Of a stretch of DNA of 64,000 nt, positions 33,093 to 43,419 are shown piece by piece. This stretch comes from Cephalotus follicularis (Eukaryota > Streptophyta > Magnoliopsida > Oxalidales > Cephalotaceae). Made by a program: the position numbers and the translations under genes. Positions within the stretch are counted from its first letter, which is position 1, and the number at the start of each line of letters is the position of its first letter. Location: positions 129,323-193,322 of the forward strand of contig BDDD01000276.1 of the NCBI GenBank assembly GCA_001972305.1, in the 5' to 3' direction. Below the pieces are notes generated by a model. That model was not told the DNA's origin. It saw only the letters and a list, made by a program, of their open reading frames with translations, and ran no database searches.

Positions 33093-34537
33093 CGCTGAAG
33101 ATTTGGAGACACTATCTATATGGAGCGAAGTGTGAAATCTTCACCGACCACAAAAGTCTCAAGTATATTTTCACCCAAAAGGAGTTAAACATGAGGCAAA
33201 GGAGATGGTTAGAGCTTATCAAAGATTACGATTGCACCATTCAATACCATCCGGGTAAAGCGAATGTTGTGGCAGACGCCCTGAGTCGAAAAAGTACGGG
33301 GAACTTGGCGATGATAATCACTACACAGGAAGATTTGATAAGAGATTTCCAACGGATGAACTTGGAAGTGATTAGACAAGAAGAAGGGGATTCCCTATTT
33401 CAAGTCATAGCACAACCTTCTCTAGTTGAGAGAATAAAGCAAAGTCAGTTTGAGGACTTGGAATTTAAGGAGATAGCAGAGGGAGTAAAGAATGGAAAAG
33501 TATCGCGCTTCAACTTGGGAGCCGACAACGTATTGAGATTCGATACAAGATTATGCATTCCAGCTCAGGCAGAATTGAAAGAAGAACTAATGACGGAAGC
33601 ACATAGTTCAAATTTTTCAGTACACCCTGGAAGTACAAAGATGTATAGAGATTTGCGAGATCTCTATTGGTGGAATAATATGAAAAGAGAAATAGTGGAC
33701 TTTGTGTCAAGATGTCTTGTTTGTCAACAAGTGAAAGCTGAGCATTAGTTGCCGAAAGGAACCTTACAGTCGCTTCCCATACCAGAATGGAAGTGGGAGC
33801 ATATTAGTATGGACTTCGTGACAGGACTGCCAAGGACCATTAAAGGGAATAATGCAATATGGGTGATTGTGGATCGTTTAACAAAGTCGGCTCATTTTCT
33901 ACCAATCAAGGACAGTCATTCATTGAGTCAACTAGCAAGGATTTATGAACAAGAGATCATTAGATTACATGGTGTACCAGTATTGATCGTTTTGGATCGA
34001 GATCCCCGTTTCACGTCACGCTTTTGGAAGAATTTACAGGATGCTTTGGGTACAAGGTTGAATTCCAGTACATCGTACCATCCATAAACAGACGGGCAAT
34101 CAGAACGGACTATACAGACATTGGAAGACATGTTACGTGCTTGTGTTATAGATTTCCAAGGGAATTGGGAACAACATGTTACTCTGATTGAGTTTGCTTA
34201 CAATAACAGTTTCCAAGCAAGCATACAGATGGCACCATTTGAAGCTCTTTATGGACGAAGATGTCGAACGCCTATCTGTTGGGAAGAGGTAGGAGAACAG
34301 AAGTTATTGGGACCAGAAATGGTACAAATAACTACCGAAAAAGTGAAGTTGATATGTAAACGCCTTTTAACGGCCCAAAGTAGACATAAGAGCTATGCGG
34401 ACAAGAGACGGAGAGAGCTACAGTTTGAAGTGGGAGATCACGTTTTTCTCAAGGTATCGCCATGGAAAGGAGTGATGCGGTTTGGCAAGAAGGGAAAGCT
34501 TAGTCCCCGATACATTGGACCATATGAGATTTTGTAA
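33093..34537 (+). pseudogene. RNase H (end) and integrase of element A
   Basis: Resumes with [24 protein letters not shown] text, then [20 protein letters not shown] and VVADALSR. Integrase: finger [20 protein letters not shown] and [11 protein letters not shown], a TAG at 33746-33748, then the core [15 protein letters not shown] (Asp), [13 protein letters not shown] (Asp) and, after an in-frame TAA at 34085-34087, [19 protein letters not shown] (Glu). 34121-34537 carries the C-terminal integrase ([34 protein letters not shown], the GPY motif). The triad residues are visible, but two stops split the protein. Confidence 0.9.
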
Positions 34538-34825
34538 AGGGTAGGAGAAGTTGCATATAGGCTTGCCTTGCCACCAAGTCTATCTCATGTACACAACGTA
34601 TTCCATGTATCGCTACTACGGAAATATATGGCCAACCCATCTCATGTTCTAAGAGTTAAGCCTATTCAAGTGTATGAAGACTTGTCATACAACGAGCAAC
34701 CAGTGGAGATCTTGGATTACAAAGAACAAGTCCTGCGGACCAAGACCGTTCAGTTAGTAAAAGTTTTATGGAAAAACCACAAAGTTGAAGAAGCCACCTG
34801 GGTGTTGGAAGACACCATGAGATGA
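34538..34825 (+). pseudogene. Integrase tail and chromodomain of element A
   Basis: A TAA at 34535-34537 separates it from the GPY module. HVHNVFHVSLLRKYMANPSH is the conserved joint, and EQPVEILDYKEQVLRTKTVQ plus VKVLWKNHKVEEATWVLED forms a C-terminal chromodomain as in Tekay/Del chromoviruses. Chromodomains direct integration to modified chromatin, consistent with this nested neighbourhood. Stop at 34823. Confidence 0.88.
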
Positions 34826-34884
34826 GAGTACCCTCATCTTTTTAAGTCTAATGTATAACAAATTTTGAGGACAAAATTTTTGTA

Positions 34885-34896
34885 AGGAGGGTAGAT
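34885..34896 (+). other. Polypurine tract of element A
   Basis: AGGAGGGTAGAT lies directly before the 3' LTR start (TGTAATGACCC at 34897). It would prime plus-strand synthesis. Confidence 0.75.
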
Positions 34897-35159
34897 TGTA
34901 ATGACCCAAATTTCCTTTAAAGATATTAATTATGGAAAATGATTGCTGTGATGACCCGAATTTCTAGTAAAGATATTAATTATAGAAAATGATTGCTATT
35001 GTGTAGTTGGCAAATATTTCAAGGGACCTGTAGTATGACCCTATGGCCGGGGAGTACGGGGGTTCCGCTCCCCGGTGAGCGGGACCCCGGTCAGCGCGCA
35101 GGGGTTAGGGGGGCAGCGCCCCCCGAAGAAAATTTTATTTGGCTAAGTGATGAGAAAGA

Positions 35160-35505
35160 AAACTGTCTAAAGCGCCGACAGTCCAACTTAAAGCGTCGAC
35201 ACTTTGGTGGTAACGGTCGACGCTTAGACCCCTTCTATCTGCGCTTTAAACCAGCGCAAGGGAAAATTGGACAAAGCCCTCAAACCGTCGACACTTAGAG
35301 GTAAAGAGTCGACGCTTTGGTCAACGGTCGACGCTTTTAAATGTAAAAGTCGACGCTTCGAGATCAAGTATTGAGAATTGACCTAGAGGAGACTTAAAGC
35401 GGCGACGCTTTGTAGGAAAGCGTCAGCGCATTAGTCGGGATAGAGGTGAAAAACTCAGGTAAAGGCTGTAACCGTCGACGATTAGAGGTAGAGAGTCGAC
35501 GCTTT
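35160..35505. repeat. GTCGACGCTT cluster in the solo LTR
   Basis: About ten copies, with relatively intact GTCGACGCTT units (for example near 35308 and 35327), upstream of the TATA box. Confidence 0.88.
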
Positions 35506-35711
35506 GCCCTGTGTCAGGTGTATAATCCTAGCTTTTTATCCCATTTCGGAGGATTTAAATAAATTGTAGGGCACGTGTCAAGCAAGGGATGGAAGAATTA
35601 TGATATTTTGCTAATATAGGACAGGTGGCATCATTGGATTGGTTGAATTTTGTCACACGAGGGAATTGACTTGTGTGAGAGGGGGAAGACTTGCCTCCAA
35701 AGTTTTCCTCT

Positions 35712-35722
35712 CCTATATATAT
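35712..35722 (+). promoter_or_regulatory. TATA box of the solo LTR
   Basis: CCTATATATATGGG about 765 bp into the LTR, roughly 200 bp after the GTCGAC cluster. It is followed by a GAGAAAGGAGAAGG purine-rich leader. Confidence 0.65.
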
Positions 35723-36003
35723 GGGAGCATTCTCAGCTGATGAAAGGTGAGGTTTCTGCTGAGAGAAAGGAGAAGGAGAGAAAGAAGAAGAGAAAAGAGA
35801 GGAAAAGAGAAAAAGTAGGGGAATTTTAGTATAAAGAAGGAGAGTCCGGTTGAGATGGGTATAAAGAAGGAAAGAAGGAGAATAAAGCAAAGTAAGGATT
35901 CCTATTATTTTTCTAAAAAGTATTTTACGTTGTGAGGAAACTCTATTCTTTCACTCAAAAGTATTTTACCTACTTTCCTAAAATATTTTATGTTGACATT
36001 TTA

Positions 36004-36259
36004 CAACTCAATTTAATTTAACTTTCCCATCGACATGATGGGTATATCCGTCTGACAGAGTGGAGGAAGTTAATTTTTCAATTATTATTTCAATTAAGTA
36101 ATTTTATGCTCTTTGCAACCGTTTATTTTATCAACTCAGTTTAATTTAACTTTCCCATCGACATGATCGGTATATCCGTCTGACAGAGTAGAGAAGTTAA
36201 TTTTAATTTAATATTTCAATTAAACAATTTTGTGCTCGATATTTAAATAACTTGTTTTT
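36004..36259. repeat. 128-bp direct duplication in the solo LTR
   Basis: Two copies, starting at 36004 and 36132, share CTTTCCCATCGACATGAT and GGTATATCCGTCTGACAGAG. The second copy has lost a few bases. Confidence 0.85.
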
Positions 36260-36421
36260 ATATATCTTGTATAATTATTACGTTCCTGTATTTAAAAATT
36301 CTGCCAAATTCTAGGCAAAATTCTATATTTAAAATTACTGCTTATGTTTTACTGCTATATGAAAAGTGAAATATTATTATTTTAAGTTTTCTCTGGAAAT
36401 AAATATTTTCATATGAAATAT

Positions 36422-36595
36422 CAGTTTTTACAAATGCTTTACAATATTGTTTTAAATTCAGTTTTACAAATGATTTACAATATTGTTTTAAATTCAGTTT
36501 TACAAAAGCTTTACAATACTGTTTTAAATTCAGTTTTACAAATGTTTTAGAATATTGTTTTAAATTCAGTTTTACAAATGTTTTATGAAAATTGT
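36422..36595. repeat. 36-bp tandem repeat, about 4.7 copies
   Basis: Unit CAGTTTTACAAATGNTTTAC followed by AATATTGTTTTAAATT. Copies differ by one to three bases. AT-rich and located in the transcribed part of the LTR. Confidence 0.9.
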
Positions 36596-37733
36596 TTTTA
36601 TTAATACTTTGAGCTGATCACTCGAAATATCAAGAAATGATTATTTTTACAAATGAGAAAATGCAACATACTGAGATGAACAACGACTGGATTGTGATCC
36701 AGGGTGGATTAATCTAGTAAAAGATTAATGTTAAGGAGCGGAGAGTGCTCTCGGGCATTGCATGCTTAGTAATGATAGTAATCGGAGAGTGCACAATGCC
36801 CCGGTGAAGCGAAGGTTCAACAGGGTTATTTACATTTTTACAGCCTCTCAGTATTTATGAAATATTCTGATTCCTGAGATAGGGTCAGAAAAAGAAATAA
36901 AATGTTTTGTTTCATGAGATATGAGCAGAAAAGGAAATGAATGTGAAATGTTTTGGTTTACCACCAAGTGTTATGAAATGTTCTGTTTCATGAGATATGA
37001 ACAGAAAAAGAGTTTTAAAAATGTTTTGTTTATGGATGTGAAGAAAATGATTTTTTATCGATGTTTTCAAGTGTGGCTGTGATACAAGCCAAAAGAAAAG
37101 TTGACTGGAAAACGTTTTTTATTGCTTTCAAGTATGTTTGTTATATATACCAGAAAATGTATGATTTCAGAAATGTTCTGGTTTTATAAAACTAGAAGAT
37201 GATTTTCAAAGATATTTTGAAATGTATGAACTGGAAACGTTTTGATATAAATTATAAAAAATAATGGACTTCGATAACGTTTTATGACTATGATTCTTAT
37301 TGAGCTATTTTGGTGCTCACTCCTTTCAATGTTTTGTTTTCAAATAAAATTTTCCAGGAAGAGATTGAACGTGGAAAGTCGAGCTTTAGCAGGAGTTCAT
37401 ATGTGATTTTTTTCGAAGAGAAATTATGTGATGAAATAACATTCTTTTTGTATAAACAGTTATGACATTATCAATTAATGTTTTCCGCTATGTAATGCTT
37501 TAAGATAGATCCTGTGTAGATGTAAGATGTTGACTATGAATATGATGATTTCAATGAGAGTATAATATTTAAAGTGTAGTATGACAAGTTACAAGCTATT
37601 TTATATGGGAAATTGGATAAATATTAGCAATTGGTAAGATTGCTAAAGGATTAAAGGTTTCACCCCCACGTAACGCACCGGATCCCTGAGGCTCGCTTTG
37701 AGCATAAAGTGGACTCGGATCGAGGGCGTTACA

Positions 37734-37738
37734 ATTGC
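37734..37738. repeat. TSD of the solo LTR, right copy (ATTGC)
   Basis: Identical to 34942-34946. The uninterrupted text GATTGC(T/C)ATTGTG is seen in the other LTR of A at about 20945. Confidence 0.93.
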
Positions 37739-40068
37739 TATTGTGTAAATTGGCAGATAGTTCAAAGGACCCATAGTATGACCCTATGCTCGGGGGTTCC
37801 GCTCCCCGGTGAGCGGACAGGGGGTCCCGCTGCCCGGTCAGCGGGCAGGGGTTCGGGGGGCAGCGCCCCCGGAAGAAAATTTTATTTGGCTATTTGTTTT
37901 GGATGAATGTCATGTTGAAAGCGTCGATCTAAAAGGCTAAGAGTTGACAAAACTGTCTTAAGCGCCGACAGTTCCACTTCAACCGTCGACGTTTGGGTAG
38001 TAACGGTTGACGCTTAGACCCCTTCTATCTACGCTTTAAACCAGTGCAACGGTAAATTGGACAAAGCCCTCACACCGTCGACGCTTAGGGATAAAGAGTC
38101 GACGCTTTGGGCAACGGTCGACGCTCTAAATGTAAATGTCGACGCTTTGAAGTCAAGTGTGTCAGTTGACCTGGACTAAGACTTAAAGCGGCGACGCTTT
38201 GTAAGAAAGCGTCAGCGCTTTAGTCGGGATAGAGGTGAAAAGCTCAGGTCAAGGCCGTAACCGCCGATGCTTAGAAAGAAAACGTCGACGCTTTGAGCTA
38301 CAGACAAAACGCAAAATCTGACTTTTTGGCATTTTGTGAGTAAAAATCTTTAATTTTGGACACTTGGAAGGCCAGGGAAGGATGATATGAAGTGTTATTT
38401 GATAATCTAACAGGTGTAAACACCTGGATTGGTTGAATTTTGTCACATGGGCTGCCAAGAGAGGAGTTGAGTGTGTGAGAGGAGGAAAGACTTACCTCCC
38501 AAGCAATCCTTCTATTTTATTGCAAAGGGTGTTGAACTCAGTCATTTTTGGCTGAGAAAGAAAGTGTTCCTGCTGAGAGTGAAGTGGAGAATTCGTGGAG
38601 AGCAAGAGAGAAAGAAATTCTAAAGCAAAGTAAGGAAATTTTATACCCATTTTCTACAAAGCATCCCCTGTTTTGCTTTCAAATTTTATAGCAGATTGTT
38701 TTGTTGATATCTTGTTCAATTCTTGATGAAATATTGAATGGTTGGATGTTCTGGAAACGTTAGGATGTTCTCTTTAAATGTAATTCGTTGCATGTTTCAA
38801 GATTCTATCTATTTCTTGACGAAAATCCATGTTTTAAATTGCTGTTTGGGTACTGTTTTATCCCTGGATTATGTAGCAACTTCTTTAAATCATATCTTGC
38901 TCGTTTCTTGATGAAAAATTAAATGGTTGAATGTTTTGAAAACCCCAAGATGTCCTATTCAACTGTTATGTTTTATGTATCTCTAAATTATGTCAAATTC
39001 TTGATGAAAATCAATGATTCATTTTACTGCTCATGCCCTGTTTTCTTATGGAACCAGCCACTTTCAAAAATTCATAGTGGATTCAATTCTCAACCAATTG
39101 TTATGATCTTGAGCTTTCTGAATTATTACAGATGTCTAATGTAATGTTTATGTTTTAAGTTTTCTATGAAAAAGCTTATTTCTATATGAATTATCAGTTT
39201 TCGTAAAGCTATGCAAAACTGTTTTATGAACTCATTTGAGTCATTTACTCAAATGAAGAGAAAGGTTTATGAATTGTGAAAGAATTGCTATGAAATGATT
39301 TTTATGAATGCTTTGAGCTGATCACTAAAAGTATATTATGAATGAAACGCCCTTGGATTGCGATCCAAGGGGAATGGAGCGAAAGGCTCAATTTTAATGG
39401 AGCGTAAAGTGCTCGCGGACATGCATGTGATGTAAGGATAGTAGTCGAGGAGTGCACAATGCCCCGGTGAAGCGGTGTAAAGGGTTCATTAAGGTTTTTA
39501 TGAATTTCATGTTTACAAAATGATCTAGTTATGATATTAACTAGAAAAGTAATATGTTTTATGAAATGTTCTAGTTATATGTATTGACTAGAAAAATGTT
39601 ATGATGAAATGTGTTCACTATAAAAACACCTTACTGAGCTATTTTGAGCTCATTCCTTTCAATGTTGTTTTCAAATAAAATGTTTTCAGGAAATGAATGA
39701 ATGGAGATTACGAGCTTAGAGGAAGCTCTTAAGAAGGAGTTCTTGTGAAAGAAAGGTTATGCGATGATATTTGCATTAATGTTTTGATATGTAATAAGAA
39801 CAAAGTTTTCCGCTGTATTATATGCTTATGTAGAAGAATGATCATGTGTAATGTAGACCAACGATATGGTTATGACATCTTTATATAAGATGATTATGTG
39901 TAAAGTTTGAATTTAAGATTATGTATTATGTTGCGAGACATGAAATTTATGATGTAATGTACTTTTTGAGGAGAGTACCAAAGGATGTAATGTTCACACC
40001 CAACGTAACGCAACCGATCCTTGGAGTTCGCTTTGAGTTATTAGCGAGCTCGGGTCAGGGTCGTTACA

Positions 40069-40073
40069 GTTAT
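40069..40073. repeat. TSD of element A, right copy (GTTAT)
   Basis: Identical to 20897-20901. Confidence 0.93.
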
Positions 40074-41757
40074 GGTCGCCACCAGACGCGACCGCTCCAG
40101 AGGCGGTGTGGATGACACCTCTGGGCTGCTGCTGCTCCTCAGGTTGATGTGGAGCTTATTCTCTGCACTCCCTTCTTTCCTGAGGGTCCTCGGTGTCGTG
40201 CCTGTGGTCACGACGGTACCGGAAATACTTTTCTGTATCTCTCTTCTCAGCTGAGGACCTCGTTGGTGCTTTCCATTGGATGGGGACCTTATCCTTCTCC
40301 ATGGTAAGTATCCTGGTACGTGTCTCTAGGAGAGGGGCAAGATTAGTATAGGCCAGGATTGGCGTCCCTCCCCTCGGTGAATCCTCTCTCTTGGAGGGCT
40401 TGTGTCTGAGGTCGTCCTTGGGCCACTCAGACCTCTCCTTCCTCTTCTCTTGCTTCCCGGGAGCATTTTGTGAATGATCCCCTTTCTCCACTTGATGGCT
40501 CGACCAAGATGTTTTTTGTTTCCTAGGGCCATCCCCTCCTCAGTGTTGACATATTTTTCTACTCTCCTCACCAGGTCTGCCATGTCCACCATGGGTTTCT
40601 TCATCAATGAGAAGGTGAAGGGGGAATTTTCCTTCAATCCATTATTTAGAACCGCTAGAGCGAAGGATAGTTCCAGGTCTTTCACTGTGAGTGACTCCTT
40701 GTTGAACCTGGTGGGATAGTCTCTCAGTGGTTCATCTTTCCCTTGCACCACGTTGAGCAAGTGTGTAGAGTTTCTCCTCTACGTGGTGGTATTGAGGAAC
40801 TTGGTAAAGAACAGTTCCGTGAACTACTCAAAATTCTCCACTGAACCCTCTGATACGGTAGAATACCACGACTGGGTAGCTCCAGTCAGTATTGCCTGGA
40901 ATCCTCGGCAGAGAATAGCGTCCGAGGCCTGGTGCACCAGCATAACCTGAGTGTAGTAGGACACGTACTGAATTGCGTCTGTGGACCCATCACACTCATT
41001 GAGACTCGAGAACCAGAATCCCCGGGGATACGTTCCTTCATGATCTCATATGTGAAGGGAGTGGCACTGATGTTGCGTGCCTCGGACAGGTACCCCTTTC
41101 AATTCTTGGCTCTTCGGAGCCTTCTCTCCATCTCTGCAAGCCTTCTATTCACTACTTGCTCAACATCTTCTATGTTCCTAGTCCTGCTAGACACATGTGA
41201 CTGCCCAGCCAAGGTGGTTGAATGTGCTGACCTACTCCCACACACTGTCTCAGTCCTGCGAGATGCATGGTAATGTGCATGGGCCTCCTCGACCCCCGCT
41301 GGGTGGTCCACTTCCATGGGATCCTACTCGTGATGCTGGGGCTGAGGATCGTTGTTGTGATCCCTGGCAGTCAAGGACTCCACCCTATGAGATGTATTAA
41401 TCTCAGGTCTCTTCCTTAGGGATGTATCAACCCCTGACCGCCTTGGGGGGAGCATGCCTTTCCTCGACAGGTTTTGCCTCTGCCCACGGGGGTGTTGGTT
41501 CTCCTGTGCCAGCCTGCTCGGACCAGATAGTTCTCGGGCAATCCGTTGGGTAGGTCTGACCTGATTTTGGTCGGCTAACTGGTGGCCAATAGGTTGGTGA
41601 GGTGGTCCACTCCCTGGAGCAGCTGACTGAATTGCTCCCCAGTAATGGGAGCTTGCTCAGCAGTGGCAACAACCTGGCCAGTGGAAGGTGGGTTATTTCC
41701 AGTAGCAGCCTAGCTGCCATAAGTTGCAGAGTTGTTGTTGTTTCTTCTCGGAGCCAT
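40074..41757 (-). pseudogene. gag of Tat element B, broken
   Basis: Starts at ATG 41757 (MAPRRNNNNSATYGS) and is separated from B's protease only by element A. The first 190 codons are low-complexity with stops (near 41710, 41578 and 41410). About 41317-41099 forms a charged helix ending in VEQVVNRRLAEMERRLRRAK. 41100-40760 is frameshifted capsid text. 40760-40326 is clean capsid C-terminus (LLNVVQGKDEPLRDYPTRFN, FALAVLNNGLKENSPFTFSL, DLVRRVEKYVNTEE). No zinc knuckle is obvious. Gag forms the cytoplasmic particle. Confidence 0.85.
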
Positions 41758-41792
41758 GAGTGAGAAGATTTTTTAAAGGCTTTTCGAAGCGT

Positions 41793-41810
41793 TTCCCACA
41801 GACGGCGCCA
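41793..41810 (-). other. Primer-binding site of Tat element B
   Basis: Minus-strand TGGCGCCGTCTGTGGGAA begins five bases after the LTR end. This is the form typical of Tat-lineage elements. Confidence 0.85.
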
Positions 41811-41815
41811 ATTGT

Positions 41816-42323
41816 TGATGCGGTAAACCTCCTCAACAGTCCTTTGACGTGGAGAGGTTTGATTTGTTAAGGAAAACGCTTGATTGCCCCGAGAGAAAGT
41901 ATTTAATGGGTGTTGATCGTCTTCCCTGCACAAGGAGAACAAAGAAATCGTAGGTCTAGGAGGGTTTACTCCCGGGGATAGTCTGATGCTAAAGTTAGAC
42001 TAGGCAAGAAGAAAGACAACACAAAGGTGCTTTAACAATATAAAAATGGCGGACATGTGTTAATTGTTTGATTCCTGTATTTATAGGAGATGATCGTAAC
42101 TGCCTTGCTTGATTTTAGGAGGTGATGAGTGTTCCCCTAAGGAAATGCCAAGTATCTCGGGCATTTCCCTGATTCTCCACCGGATTTGGCACCTGGACGT
42201 TATGCCATGTTATCTTCCCATATTTTGTGTAACGCTCAACCACGTGTCTATGGCTCCGGAGGACATCTGGCGTCTTTTCCCGAGGACACGTGGCACTATT
42301 CTCTAAGTAAAAATTTTCCCACA
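41816..42323 (-). repeat. 5' LTR of Tat element B, 508 bp
   Basis: On the minus strand it runs from TGTGGGAAAATTTTTAC to TTTACCGCATCA. ACACGTGGC/GCCACGTGTC (G-box type) motifs and a TATTTATAGGAG-type AT box (about 42078) are visible. The partner LTR is not in the window; one flanking base set (TCAAT, 42324-42328) would be the TSD. Confidence 0.85.
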
Positions 42324-43210
42324 TCAATATCTTTATTATGTAGTTATAATAAAATATAATAAATTAATATTATCTAATTAATCTATATTTATGGAGTAAA
42401 TTATAGTTAAATAATATTTCATGGGTATATTATGGCGAATTCCTCTAGTAGTTATTTTATCTTATAAAGAATAAAAAAACAGTATTTTGATGTTAAATAT
42501 ATATCAATTAAGTATTGTGACACTATATCTTATGGTATAGTATAGATATATCGACTAATATCTACTTGAGTCTCTCATCTTTGGTTAATATAGTGAAGGC
42601 CCTTTAATAATGACTGATGAGACTAAATTATTAAACCAAAAAGAATATGACACGTGGCAATGGCACGCAAGATTCCGTTATAAATGGCATGCGACAGAGA
42701 TGGAACATACCTTCCATTATCCGAATATCTCCTTGGTGCCAAATTCAAATTCAAAGAGGTAATGGAAGAAAAGAAAAGGGGCATCAGTTGAGGATGTCAT
42801 CTTCATGCCATATTCGATAACTGAACCCCAATTACACTGTCACAAATCTCACATAGTGTGAATACTCAGATCACAAAGTTACATCCATGGCAGAAAGGAC
42901 ACGATCAACCATAAATACCATTAAGAAACATAAGTAATCGGTTCCATACTTCTAGGACTTTGGCTCTTGTTAAGTTATTCTTTCATCTTATCAATTGTAC
43001 TGACTTAAGCATCGAAGCATTCTCAAAAGTCCAACTCCTGGAATCTCATGGCCATTGTTAAGCTTTGGTGTATAGGTGGTTCGCAAAAATTCAACCAACG
43101 TCTATGTCGCATAAACACTTCTTATACAATTATTGCGGTGTTTAGTCCCTTAAATCAAGAATTTGTCCTCTTCTAATCAACCAAACAAGAGGGGAGAAAT
43201 TTCAACATCA
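42324..43210 (+). repeat. LTR of decayed Tat element I
   Basis: Ends with CAACATCA four bases before a Tat-type primer site. The text GTACTGACTTAAGCATCGAAGCA (about 42998) is the R/U5 signature shared by Tat-lineage LTRs. The first 200 bp are very AT-rich and the true LTR start is not defined, because element B has inserted at or near it. Confidence 0.6.
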
Positions 43211-43214
43211 CAAT

Positions 43215-43231
43215 TGGCCCCGTTTGTAGGA
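43215..43231 (+). other. Primer-binding site of Tat element I
   Basis: TGGCCCCGTTTGTAGGA differs at a few bases from B's TGGCGCCGTCTGTGGGA. Confidence 0.7.
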
Positions 43232-43414
43232 ATGACACAAAAAGTCATTCTCCGAAAAGTTTCTCATGGCACCGAACACTCGTAATATTGGATATCAAAT
43301 GTCAACAACCATGACCAACCTAGGCCATCCAATTGAGCTGCCTCATCCAACAACACTCAACAACGTAACCACTATAGAGGTGAATATGATCGCAATACTT
43401 AAGAAGAATTCAAT

Positions 43415-43419
43415 CTGGT
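43415..43419. repeat. TSD of solo LTR H, left copy (CTGGT)
   Basis: Repeated exactly at 45922-45926. Removing H and one copy keeps the gag frame of element I open, which confirms the insertion site. Confidence 0.93.

Larger units (their letters stand above)
34947..37733 (+). mobile_element. Solo LTR of an A-related chromovirus, 2,787 bp
   Basis: Starts TGTGATGACCCG, ends GAGGGCGTTACA, flanked by ATTGC on both sides (34942-34946 and 37734-37738). It is a diverged relative of A's LTR with the same modules: GC-rich hairpins at 35045-35130, GTCGAC cluster at 35160-35505, TATA at 35712-35722 and the conserved GTGCACAATGCCCCGGTGAA block. No internal region is present, so the rest was lost by LTR-LTR recombination. 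Confidence 0.95.
20902..40068 (+). mobile_element. Chromovirus A (Tekay/Del-like), 19.2 kb with nested insertions
   Basis: Plus-strand Ty3/gypsy element: LTRs of about 2.39 kb, an initiator-Met primer site, a small extra ORF, gag-protease, RT, RNase H, integrase with C-terminal chromodomain, a polypurine tract and a second LTR. Flanked by the 5-bp TSD GTTAT. Two younger insertions lie inside: element F at 26193-33092 in pol and a solo LTR at 34947-37733 in the 3' LTR. Without them A would be about 9.5 kb, the normal size for this lineage. The two LTRs differ at only a few percent of positions by eye. Confidence 0.92.
34897..40068 (+). repeat. 3' LTR of element A, split by a solo LTR
   Basis: 34897-34946 and 37739-40068 rejoin once the solo LTR and one ATTGC copy are removed. 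Ends GGGTCGTTACA, followed by GTTAT. The GTCGACGCTT cluster of this copy is at 37918-38300. Confidence 0.92.
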
